From JBASRP01 sp044866075 (GTDB taxonomy: Bacteria > Actinomycetota > AC-67): a DNA stretch of 40,971 nt. The notes below the pieces were generated by a model, which saw only the letters and a list, made by a program, of their open reading frames with translations, was not told the DNA's origin and searched no databases. Positions within the stretch are counted from its first letter, which is position 1; each line of letters starts with the position of its first letter. The stretch is from positions 1 through 40,971 of the forward strand of contig JBIOTQ010000036.1 in assembly GCA_044866075.1 (NCBI GenBank), written 5' to 3'. The position numbers and the translations under genes were made by a program. Positions 30,431 to 37,765 of the stretch are shown here, one piece after another.

Positions 30431-31234
30431 GTGGTGATGATGCGCGCACGCCGATCCCACGCCGAGCTGGACAGGCTCCTGGACCGCCTGGTGTCTCAGA
30501 CACCTGGGGGTCAGGACCCCGAGGCCACCGGCGACCTCGCGCCGTTCCTCCACCCGGCGCGGGTTGCCAGGGCAACGCTCGTCCAGCGGCTCCCCGAAGA
30601 CGTCCGGCGCGCACACCTCGTCGCGCTTCGCCAGGACCGGGTCCGGAACGTCGTGGTGCCGGCCGCCCGGCCGCGGTTCCGGGTCGCCCGGATCGCGATC
30701 GTTGCGGCGATCGTCGCCGTTCTCGGCTGCGGCAGCGCGCTCGCCGCGTCGGCCAACGCGTTGCCGGGCGACCCACTCTACGGCGTGAAGCGCGCGGCGG
30801 AGAGGATCTCGCTCGCGATGCATCGCGATCCCGTTGGACGCTCCGCGCTGCACCTCGAATTCGCGGAGAACCGCTCGCAAGAGGTCCAGGAACTCCTCGC
30901 CGCCGGCCGGAGCCCGTCCGAGGCTCTCGAGGCGTTGCAGGACGAGCTCGACGCGGCCGAAGCCGATGCGCTCAACGCGCAGGCGCTCGGTCGCGACGTC
31001 GACGCGCTCCTCGCGCACGTGCAGGCGATGTTCGACAAGCACATCACCGTGCTAACGGGCGTCCTGGACCAGGTCGGATCCGACCAGGCCAAGGAAGCGA
31101 TCCAGCGCGCGATCGACCGCGCGAACGATCACCAGGCCAACGTGCGGGGCAAGAGCGGCGAGCACAAGCCCGAAGAGCCGGGCAAGCCCACCGGAAGCCC
31201 GGGCAAGAGCGGAGACGCGCCGGGCAAGCCCTAA
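30431..31234 (+). CDS. DUF5667 membrane protein, probable ECF anti-sigma partner
   Basis: A 267-aa single-span protein. The cytosolic N-terminus (about 1-80) is followed by a membrane segment (VARIAIVAAIVAVLGCGSAL, about 77-96). Directly after it comes the DUF5667 signature NALPGDPLYGVKRAAERISL and an alpha-helical extracytoplasmic region. The last 45 residues are a Lys/Pro/Gly-rich tail of EEPGKPTG and PGKSGDAPGKP. Start at GTG 30431 or ATG 30437; it immediately follows the ECF gene stop. Anti-sigma function is inferred from gene order. A hairpin follows at 31249. Confidence 0.85.
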   Translation: MVMMRARRSHAELDRLLDRLVSQTPGGQDPEATGDLAPFLHPARVARATLVQRLPEDVRRAHLVALRQDRVRNVVVPAARPRFRVARIAIVAAIVAVLGCGSALAASANALPGDPLYGVKRAAERISLAMHRDPVGRSALHLEFAENRSQEVQELLAAGRSPSEALEALQDELDAAEADALNAQALGRDVDALLAHVQAMFDKHITVLTGVLDQVGSDQAKEAIQRAIDRANDHQANVRGKSGEHKPEEPGKPTGSPGKSGDAPGKP

Positions 31235-31248
31235 CCGAGAACTCGTGA

Positions 31249-31280
31249 GGCGCCGCGGTGTCCCCCAGCACCGCGGTGCC
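31249..31280 (+). terminator. Hairpin terminator after the ECF/DUF5667 unit
   Basis: Twelve-bp stem GGCGCCGCGGTG/CACCGCGGTGCC with one G-U pair and an 8-nt C-rich loop, 14 nt past the DUF5667 stop. Confidence 0.7.
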
Positions 31281-31340
31281 TCCGATTTAGGGGGGTTGTG
31301 CCGTTCGGCAGGGCGCGCGTAGAGTCGCCCCGGGAGCGGG

Positions 31341-31733
31341 GTGGGCATGCACGAGAATGAGATCCTCATCCGCGAGGGATACGACGCGTTCGTGCGCGGG
31401 GACCTCGAAGGCGTCAAGGAGTTCCTCGACCCGGATGTGCTGTGGCACGTCGGGGGAACGAGCCCGCTCTCTGGGATCTACAAGGGCCACGCCGAGCTCC
31501 TCGCTCTGTTCGGGAAGGTCTTCGAGATGACCGGCGGCACGATCGGGATCTCGGCGCGCGACATCCTCGCGAACGACGACCACGTGATCGTGCTGACGAC
31601 GATGAAGGGGCAACGCGGCGATCGCATCCTGGACGACGACGGCGTCGCGATCTTCAAGATCCGGGACGGCAAAGCCGTCGAGGTCTGGAACTTCGCCGAG
31701 AACCAGGGCGCGATGGACGAGTTCTTTGGCTGA
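31341..31733 (+). CDS. SnoaL/NTF2-like (ketosteroid-isomerase-like) protein
   Basis: A 130-aa cone-shaped NTF2-fold protein: IREGYDAFVRGDLEGVKEFL, LDPDVLWHVGG, then alternating strands ending GKAVEVWNF and a C-terminal helix. SnoaL-like proteins act as isomerases, cyclases or ligand binders, and the active residues vary too much to assign a reaction. GTG at 31341 has GGGAG 4 nt upstream; the ATG at 31347 (MHENEILI) is an equally possible start. A TAGAGT box at 31320 may be its -10. Confidence 0.83.
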   Translation: MGMHENEILIREGYDAFVRGDLEGVKEFLDPDVLWHVGGTSPLSGIYKGHAELLALFGKVFEMTGGTIGISARDILANDDHVIVLTTMKGQRGDRILDDDGVAIFKIRDGKAVEVWNFAENQGAMDEFFG

Positions 31734-31768
31734 TTCATACCGACGTTTCGATTCCACCCACCCACCCG

Positions 31769-33154
31769 CTACAGCTGCCGGTTGAACGCCGGCGGATAGG
31801 GAACGAACGCGATCTCCGCGTCGGCGCCGTGGATCTCGAACGCGGCGCCTAGGGCCTCCTCGACCGACGACGCGCTCTCGAAACCGGCGTGCGCCACGAG
31901 GTTCGGGGTCTCGGCGCCGGCCACGATCACCCGCCCCGCGTGCCGCAGGCGCTTCAACGGGAAAAGTGCCATGATCGCGTGCACGGGGTGGAAGCCGAAC
32001 GCGAAGCGGTACTTCTCGATGTAGTCGGCGCGCGCGGCGAACTCGCGTTCGAAGCGCGTGCGCGCCTCGTATGGATCGCGCGTCTCGGGAAGCACGCGCT
32101 CCCACACCTCGCGGTACGACGGGTGGTGCTTCTCGTCCCAGCGGTCGCGGCAGGGCGTCGCGAGGATCACGGTGCATCCCGGCTTGCCGAGCGCCTCGAT
32201 CATGCCGCCGAGATAGCCGAGCCCCGTCGAGATCAAGGTCAGGATCGGGTTGAGGTACGAGAACGCCGCGTAGGGGCTCCACTCGGGGACGCCGTACAAG
32301 ACGACGTCGGCCTTCTCCTCGAGAAGCGTGCGCCGAGGCGGCATGTGCGCGCGGTTCGTCTCGAGCGCGATACGCCGCGTGCCGTCGACCGTGCCGGCGC
32401 GGATCGCCGCGACCTGCAACGGGTTGGCGAGGATCGTCTCGACCTTGAAGATGCGATCGGCGCCGAGCGTCTCGACCGTCATCGCGCCCATCTCGTCGAG
32501 CATCTCGTGCATGCGGTTGCGTTCGGTCGACATCGACATGTCGTCGGGGTTGTGGTGGTGACGGATCGACCGGAACGTCGATAGTCCCACGCAGATCGAC
32601 TTCCATCCGCCGGAGAAGCCGCGCACGGTCGAGCAGTTGAGGTAGATGCAGAGGTCGGCGTCGGTGACGTGGCGCGACAGCTCGACGTCGTAGCCGTTCG
32701 GTGTGGTTCCGAGATGCACGAGCATGTCGGGATCCTCGGCGTCGTGACACACGAGCCGGTCGCCGAATTCCTTGACCAGATCCGCGCCGAGCAGGGTCGC
32801 AAGCTCGTCGTGGGTGAACTTGCGGTGCAACGCGTTCGCGCACACGAGCGTGACGTCCTCGCGGCGCACGCGCGCCGCTTCGAGCTCGGCGAGGATCCGG
32901 GGGATCCCCGCCGACCAGACCGGCGCGTAGCAAGGGACGGTCGGATCGTCGAAGGCGATCGTTACGCGGCGCCGGCCGCGCGCCAGATCGCGCAGCGGCG
33001 GCATGTCGACGGGGGCCGCCAGCGCGTCGCGCACGGCCGCGTCGAGGTCGGCCACCGGCTCGAGCGGGATCGACAGGCCCGGCGAGACGACGTGGGTGCG
33101 ATCGGGCAGCTCGGCATCGATCATCGAGTCGCCGAAGACAATCTGCTTGCGCAT
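31769..33154 (-). CDS. larA: LarA-family nickel-pincer-type racemase or epimerase
   Basis: A 461-aa protein of the lactate racemase superfamily. Motifs: VTIAFDDPTVP, the histidine-bearing NALHRKFTHDEL, and GFSGGWKSICVGLST with the lysine equivalent to the one carrying the NPN cofactor in LarA. Residues such as HHHNPDDM follow. LarA homologues racemise or epimerise diverse 2-hydroxyacids. larB, larC and larE for cofactor synthesis are not in the window, so they must lie elsewhere or the enzyme is not nickel-dependent. The gene name is at family level. GGGAG lies 4 nt before the ATG. Confidence 0.85.
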   Translation of the reverse strand: MRKQIVFGDSMIDAELPDRTHVVSPGLSIPLEPVADLDAAVRDALAAPVDMPPLRDLARGRRRVTIAFDDPTVPCYAPVWSAGIPRILAELEAARVRREDVTLVCANALHRKFTHDELATLLGADLVKEFGDRLVCHDAEDPDMLVHLGTTPNGYDVELSRHVTDADLCIYLNCSTVRGFSGGWKSICVGLSTFRSIRHHHNPDDMSMSTERNRMHEMLDEMGAMTVETLGADRIFKVETILANPLQVAAIRAGTVDGTRRIALETNRAHMPPRRTLLEEKADVVLYGVPEWSPYAAFSYLNPILTLISTGLGYLGGMIEALGKPGCTVILATPCRDRWDEKHHPSYREVWERVLPETRDPYEARTRFEREFAARADYIEKYRFAFGFHPVHAIMALFPLKRLRHAGRVIVAGAETPNLVAHAGFESASSVEEALGAAFEIHGADAEIAFVPYPPAFNRQL

Positions 33155-33234
33155 AGGACTCCCTATCTACCGCGATGACCAGGGCATAAGCGAACGCGCC
33201 CCACGCGCCTCGGCAGGAATAGCTGCGCTCCGCG

Positions 33235-34944
33235 GTGAATCGTGGACCGATGGGGCTCCGGGTGAGGGTCACCGTCGCCCTGGTCGTGTGCGTCGTCCTC
33301 GGCGCGCCGATCGGGGCGCGACCGGCCGCGTCGTGCTCGTGGCCGATGTACGCGCACGACGCCGGCCACAGCGCGGCGCAGACCGCCGAGTGCGCCGCGA
33401 TCGGGCCGACGAACGTCGCGACGCTGCGGCCCGCGTGGGCCGTCCCGGCCGGCGACAACATCACGGCCTCGCCGTCCGTCGCGGACGGGATCGTCTACGT
33501 CGGCTCCTGGGACGGCACGTTCTACGCCATCGACGCCGCGTCCGGCGAGCAGCTGTGGACGTTCACGGTCGACGACTCCTCCCGCGTGGCGTTCGGCCGG
33601 ATCGTCTCGACCGCGGCGATCGCGCCCGTGCTGGTGCCGAGCGTCGGCGTCGTCGACGTCGTGTTGTTCGGCGGTGGCGGCACGCTGTACGCACTCAAGC
33701 CCGGACGCGAAGGGCCGGTCGTCCTCGCCAAGATCAACGTCGATCCGCGCAACGCGGCGCTGCGCGCGGCGCAAGCGCTGAACCCGCCGCAAGTCGAGAT
33801 CGAGTCGTCGCCCGTCGTCGGTCACTTCCCCGACGGCGATCGGATCTTCGTCGGGATGGACGTGCACAACCGCGAGAAGGTCGGCCGGACGGGCTTGCTG
33901 TCCTTCGGATTGCGCCCGAACACCGGCGGCGACACGCCGTACCGTTTCGAGCTTCTGTACAAGTTCGATCCCGAGACGGGGATCGTGCGTCACTCGCTCA
34001 CCGACGGATCGGGAACGGGATGGGGCTGTGGCGGCGTGTGGTCGTCGCCGGTCGTCGCGCCGACGGCGCTCGGTCCGGGGGACGGCGTGGTCGTGTTCGG
34101 CACGTCGAACTGCGACAACCCCGAGGAGTCCGCCGCGTTCGGCGAGATCGGCCGCGAAACGATGTTCGGGATCGACGCGAAAACCGGCGAGGAGCTCTGG
34201 CGTTTCGCGCCGCGCGAGCCCAACGACGTCGACGACGACTTCGGATCGTCGGCGAACCTCTTGCCGGGAGGAGGCGTCGGCGAGGGCGGGAAGGACGGCT
34301 GGTACTACGCCTTCGATCTGCGCCCCGGGCCCGATGGCAAGCCGGTCGAACGCTGGCGTACCCACGCCGCGCAGCCCGGCCACATCAACACCGGCTTCGC
34401 GGTCGGCGGTTTCATCGGGACGCCGGCGGTCGGCGAAGCGACCGATCCCGTCAGCGGCAAGACGCGCACGGTCGTGTTCGGCGCCACGTCGATCCCGACA
34501 CCGATCGGCGCGCCCCTCGATTCCGGCGAGAACCCCATCGACACGACGTTGGTGACGGACGGCGATCCCGCCCGGCTCTTCAGCCTCCACGCGATGGACG
34601 CGGCGACGGGCGAGATCCTGTGGCGGTCGCCGCTCGCGTCGCCCTCGTACGGCCACGTGACGTACGCGAACGGTGTGGTGTTCGTGGCGCTGACCACGGG
34701 CTTCCGGATCCAGGCGTTCGAGGCCGGCACCGGCCTCCCGCTGTGGCTGACGCCGACCTTCGGCGCCCCGTCCGGCGCCGCCGTCGTCGTCGGAGACATG
34801 CTCTTCTTCGGGACCGGGACGCGCGAGACCGACGCGGAGTTCAAAGCATTCGGCGATCAGATCCAAGAGATCGCGAGCGGCCCGCTGGGCGAGCACCCGC
34901 TCTCCCGGCTGTCGGGGATCTTCGGATACAAGCTCGCGCCCTAG
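33235..34944 (+). CDS. Exported PQQ-type beta-propeller quinoprotein
   Basis: A 569-aa secreted protein. A signal peptide (hydrophobic VRVTVALVVCVVLGAPIGA, cleavage near ARPAAS) leads to tryptophan-docking propeller repeats such as VADGIVYVGSWDGTFYAIDA, ASGEQLWTFTV and TGEILWRSPL. The layout resembles PQQ-dependent alcohol dehydrogenases, but the canonical vicinal cysteine pair cannot be placed with confidence and no cytochrome domain is present. It may be a PQQ dehydrogenase or only a propeller-fold sensor or scaffold. GTG at 33235 or ATG at 33250. Converges with the Kelch gene, 9 bp apart. Confidence 0.83.
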   Translation: MNRGPMGLRVRVTVALVVCVVLGAPIGARPAASCSWPMYAHDAGHSAAQTAECAAIGPTNVATLRPAWAVPAGDNITASPSVADGIVYVGSWDGTFYAIDAASGEQLWTFTVDDSSRVAFGRIVSTAAIAPVLVPSVGVVDVVLFGGGGTLYALKPGREGPVVLAKINVDPRNAALRAAQALNPPQVEIESSPVVGHFPDGDRIFVGMDVHNREKVGRTGLLSFGLRPNTGGDTPYRFELLYKFDPETGIVRHSLTDGSGTGWGCGGVWSSPVVAPTALGPGDGVVVFGTSNCDNPEESAAFGEIGRETMFGIDAKTGEELWRFAPREPNDVDDDFGSSANLLPGGGVGEGGKDGWYYAFDLRPGPDGKPVERWRTHAAQPGHINTGFAVGGFIGTPAVGEATDPVSGKTRTVVFGATSIPTPIGAPLDSGENPIDTTLVTDGDPARLFSLHAMDAATGEILWRSPLASPSYGHVTYANGVVFVALTTGFRIQAFEAGTGLPLWLTPTFGAPSGAAVVVGDMLFFGTGTRETDAEFKAFGDQIQEIASGPLGEHPLSRLSGIFGYKLAP

Positions 34945-34953
34945 AGCGCTTCG

Positions 34954-36087
34954 TCAGTCCCCGGGCAAGCTCCCGATCGGAGCGGGCGTCGACGCCGTCG
35001 GTCTCGGCGACGACCGCGGGGTCGGCGTGGGGTTCTGCGCCGCCGGCGCCTCCCGCGGGTTGAACCTCTGCGTCACGCCCGTCCAGGCGAGGATCGAAAG
35101 CGCGCCCTGCCGCCGGGCGCCGCCGGCGATCACCAGCAGCCCTGCTACCTCTTCGACGGCGGCGCCGTGCACCGCGAGGAGGGCGGCCGGTCCGCGGCTC
35201 CACGTCCCCGTCGCCGGATCGAGGACGTAGTGCCGGTCGATGACGTGTCCGCCGAAGGTCCCGGGATCCTCGCCGCCGACGACGTGGATGCGTCCGTCCG
35301 AGAGAAGCTCCGCCGCCATGCCGCTCGTCGGGCTCGGCAGCCTGGGCCCGGGCGTCCACGAGTCGGACGCGATGTCGTACACGTCGACGCGATCGAGGAT
35401 GCGCGTGTCGCGGCCGCCGATGGCGTAGATCTTCGTGCCGACGAGTACCGCGCCCAGGTGGTCGCGCTTCTGCGGCATCGCGGCGCCTTGCGACCAGCCC
35501 GTCGTGCGATCGTAGATGAGGACGCGCGACGACTCGCCCCGGCCGCCGATCACGTAGAGCTTCCCGTCCGCCGCCACCATCGCGTGACCCATGCGCCCCT
35601 CGGGCATGTCCGGGAGGTCCTCCCACTGATCGCTCCCCGGCCGGAGGACCCAGAGGTTCCTCTCGGGCTTCCAGTTCGTCGCGCGGCGGGAGCCGCCGGT
35701 GACGTACGCGGCGCCGTCGATCGACGCCGCACCCGGGTGGTGACGCGCCTGGGGCAGCGGCGGGCCCGAACGCCAGTTGCCGGTCCCGGCGTTCAGGATG
35801 TCGACCTTGTCGGTGGTGCGGCCGAGCGGGCCCGCGATCCCGCCGATCACGTAGAACTGCGGCAGGCAGGGCGCCTGCGGGCAGATGTCGGGCGTCCCGG
35901 GAGGGCCCGGGAGCACGACCGTCGCCCCGCTCTCGCCGCGCGGGTGGGGGAGGTTCCTGAGGCGCGCCCACCCGTCGGCGTCGGGACGTGGGTAGGTGTT
36001 ACTCGTGAGCAGGTTGCCGATAAAGGCGCCGAAGACGACGAGAAGCACGACGAGGACGAGGGCGCCGATCCGAAGGACGCGTTTCAA
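34954..36087 (-). CDS. Membrane-anchored Kelch-repeat protein
   Basis: A 377-aa protein with an N-terminal transmembrane anchor (VLRIGALVLVVLLVVFGAFIG) and an extracytoplasmic six-bladed Kelch propeller. Blades carry the GG-x-Y-x-W type pattern: FYVIGGIAGPLG, AAYVTGGSRR, KLYVIGGRGES, KIYAIGGRDTR, and IHVVGGEDPG. A proline/threonine-rich tail (PTPTPRSSPRPTAS) follows. It starts at a TTG (36087), which is unusual; no better start is in frame. Such propellers bind glycans or proteins. Function unknown. Confidence 0.85.
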   Translation of the reverse strand: MKRVLRIGALVLVVLLVVFGAFIGNLLTSNTYPRPDADGWARLRNLPHPRGESGATVVLPGPPGTPDICPQAPCLPQFYVIGGIAGPLGRTTDKVDILNAGTGNWRSGPPLPQARHHPGAASIDGAAYVTGGSRRATNWKPERNLWVLRPGSDQWEDLPDMPEGRMGHAMVAADGKLYVIGGRGESSRVLIYDRTTGWSQGAAMPQKRDHLGAVLVGTKIYAIGGRDTRILDRVDVYDIASDSWTPGPRLPSPTSGMAAELLSDGRIHVVGGEDPGTFGGHVIDRHYVLDPATGTWSRGPAALLAVHGAAVEEVAGLLVIAGGARRQGALSILAWTGVTQRFNPREAPAAQNPTPTPRSSPRPTASTPAPIGSLPGD

Positions 36088-36232
36088 CAGGTCACCGGGT
36101 CTCCGTGAGACGTCGCGGTCGAGGATACCGGACCCCTTCCGGCCCTTTCGGGAGGCCGGCTCATGCGGATCCGGGCGACCCTCTGCGACGACAAGGGTTC
36201 GGTAACCTTTGGTCAGCGCGAGGGGAGAAGGC

Positions 36233-36685
36233 GTGGAACAACGAGACTGGGCGGCGGCCCACTACCGGGTCGAACGGGAATCGTCGGGCGTCGTCATGCG
36301 CAAGCGGCATCGGAAGAAGCTGACGGAGCAGGCGATCCAGTTCGGCGATCCGGTTCCCGACGATCCGCACGACGTCGTCCGCATCTACGACCGCTCCGGC
36401 GCGATAGCGTTCGAGCAGGATTGGGGAACGAACCGATCGGGCGCGATGGCCCACGAGGCGCGCATCATCGACGACCTTTTGCATCTCGACGTGGTCGCGT
36501 TCCGAGCGCGGTACGGGATCACCGGGGTGGAGGTGGGAGCGTCATCGAAGGCACCCGCCCGGCCCAAAGGCGGCGGGACGCGGGGAGCGGCATCCGCGCG
36601 CTCGGGCGGGGCCCGGAAGAGCGCCGGGCGGAAGCCCGCGACGAAGAGGGGGGCCGCAGGGCGGCCGAAGCGGCGTTCCGGGTAA
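36233..36685 (+). CDS. Hypothetical protein with basic C-terminal tail
   Basis: A 150-aa protein. Residues about 1-95 look folded (DWAAAHYRVERESSGVVMRK, VVRIYDRSGAIAFEQDWG, DDLLHLDVVAFRARYG). The last 50 are an Ala/Lys/Arg-rich disordered tail (GGARKSAGRKPATKRGAAG), as in nucleic-acid-associated actinobacterial proteins. GTG at 36233 is chosen because GGGGAG lies 5 nt upstream (36222-36227). TAACCT at 36203-36208 could be its -10. No family recognised. Confidence 0.62.
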   Translation: MEQRDWAAAHYRVERESSGVVMRKRHRKKLTEQAIQFGDPVPDDPHDVVRIYDRSGAIAFEQDWGTNRSGAMAHEARIIDDLLHLDVVAFRARYGITGVEVGASSKAPARPKGGGTRGAASARSGGARKSAGRKPATKRGAAGRPKRRSG

Positions 36686-36688
36686 ACT
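36683..36688 (+). promoter_or_regulatory. Leaderless-type -10 box of the dehydrogenase operon
   Basis: TAAACT lies 9 nt before the ATG at 36698 and is flanked by a short inverted repeat CCGGG/CCCGG. It overlaps the stop of the upstream gene, and there is no Shine-Dalgarno. Confidence 0.4.
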
Positions 36689-36697
36689 CCCGGACCC

Positions 36698-37765
36698 ATG
36701 CGGATCCTGTCTCTTGCCGCCCTGCGCGGGCCGGACCTCGAGGGGTTACACGCCCTCGGTGAGGTCGAGCTCGATCCGTGGAACGCATACGCCCCCATCA
36801 AGCTCCACAGCGCCGACGACCTGATCGCGCGCGCAGCCGGTGTCGACGTTCTGATCGTCGAGGCCGACCACGTGCCGGCCCGGCTCTTCGAGGAACGGCC
36901 CGAGATCCGAATCGTCGCGACCTGCCGCGCGGATCCCCTCAACGTCGACGTCGACGCGGCGACGCGCGCCGGCGTCCCCGTCGTACACGCGCCGGGCCGC
37001 AACGCGAACGCCGTCGCCGATCTGACGGTCGGCCTCATCTTCACGCTGACGCGCGGCATCGTGCGCGCCGACGACGACGTTCGCGCCGGCCGCTGGATCG
37101 TCGATGAGCGCATCGCGTATCAGCGCTTCCGGGGACGCGAGATCCGCTCGCTCACGATCGGTCTCGTCGGCTTCGGGTCGGTCGGACGTGCGACCGCGGA
37201 GCGGCTGACCGCGTTGGGCGCACGCGTGCTGGCGGCCGACCCCTACGTCGACGCGGCCGCGATCCGGGCGGCCGGCGTCGAACCCGTGGACCTCCCGACC
37301 CTTATGGGGACCGCCGACGTGATCTCGATCCATGCGCTGCTGCGGGAGGGCACCGAGGGCCTCATCGGGGCGGAGGAGCTCGCTTTGCTGAAGGACGGAT
37401 CTCTGCTGGTCAACACGGCGCGGTTCGGGATCGTCGAGGAGGAGCCCCTCCTCGAGGCCTTGCGATCGGGCCGCCTGGCCGGGGCGGCCTTCGACCACTT
37501 CACGAACGAGTTCCTGCCGACCGACCACCCGCTGATCTCCATGCCGAACGTGGTTCTGACGCCCCACATCGGGGGGACCACCGAGGAGACGGAGATCGTC
37601 CAGACGGCGGCCGTCGTCGCAGGGATCAGGTCACTCATCGCCGGTGGGGATCTCGTCAACGTCGCGAACCCCGAAGTGCTGGACGCCTATCGCGATCGGG
37701 TCAACCGGGGTGGGTGGGAGGCCGACAAGGGCGCCCAACAAGTAGCGGAGGACCGCGCGTCGTGA
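36698..37765 (+). CDS. D-isomer-specific 2-hydroxyacid dehydrogenase (SerA-like)
   Basis: A 355-aa NAD-dependent dehydrogenase. The catalytic domain surrounds a Rossmann domain with GFGSVG at 158-163. Catalytic Arg242 (NTARFG), Glu271 and His290 (TPHIGG) are all present. The length fits the single-domain-pair family without the ACT domain of full SerA. It heads a coupled operon with an FGGY kinase and a class II aldolase, pointing to sugar or sugar-acid catabolism rather than serine synthesis. The C-terminal 20 residues, after NPEVLDAY, are encoded largely by repeat copy D and do not look like family sequence. Confidence 0.92.
   Translation: MRILSLAALRGPDLEGLHALGEVELDPWNAYAPIKLHSADDLIARAAGVDVLIVEADHVPARLFEERPEIRIVATCRADPLNVDVDAATRAGVPVVHAPGRNANAVADLTVGLIFTLTRGIVRADDDVRAGRWIVDERIAYQRFRGREIRSLTIGLVGFGSVGRATAERLTALGARVLAADPYVDAAAIRAAGVEPVDLPTLMGTADVISIHALLREGTEGLIGAEELALLKDGSLLVNTARFGIVEEEPLLEALRSGRLAGAAFDHFTNEFLPTDHPLISMPNVVLTPHIGGTTEETEIVQTAAVVAGIRSLIAGGDLVNVANPEVLDAYRDRVNRGGWEADKGAQQVAEDRAS
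37692..37729 (+). repeat. G-rich 38-bp element, copy D (inside a coding 3' end)
   Basis: Plus strand: GCGATCGGGTCAACC, then GGGGTGGGTGGGAG, then the box GCCGACAA, with TCAA 16 bp from the box. It lies inside the last 75 bp of the dehydrogenase frame and ends 32 nt before the kinase GTG. It is nearly identical to copy B and fits a G-quadruplex pattern. It could drive or modulate the kinase and aldolase genes. Confidence 0.78.

Noticed and set aside
31287..33464. A 725-codon minus-strand frame overlapping the LarA gene in another frame
   Set aside because: Arginine-rich low-complexity translation, no family motif; the LarA and NTF2 frames explain the region.
33003..35063. Long frames on both strands overlapping the PQQ propeller gene (33003-35063 plus, 33163-34896 minus)
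   Set aside because: Highly arginine-rich shadow translations; the signal peptide and propeller repeats identify 33235-34944 as the real frame.
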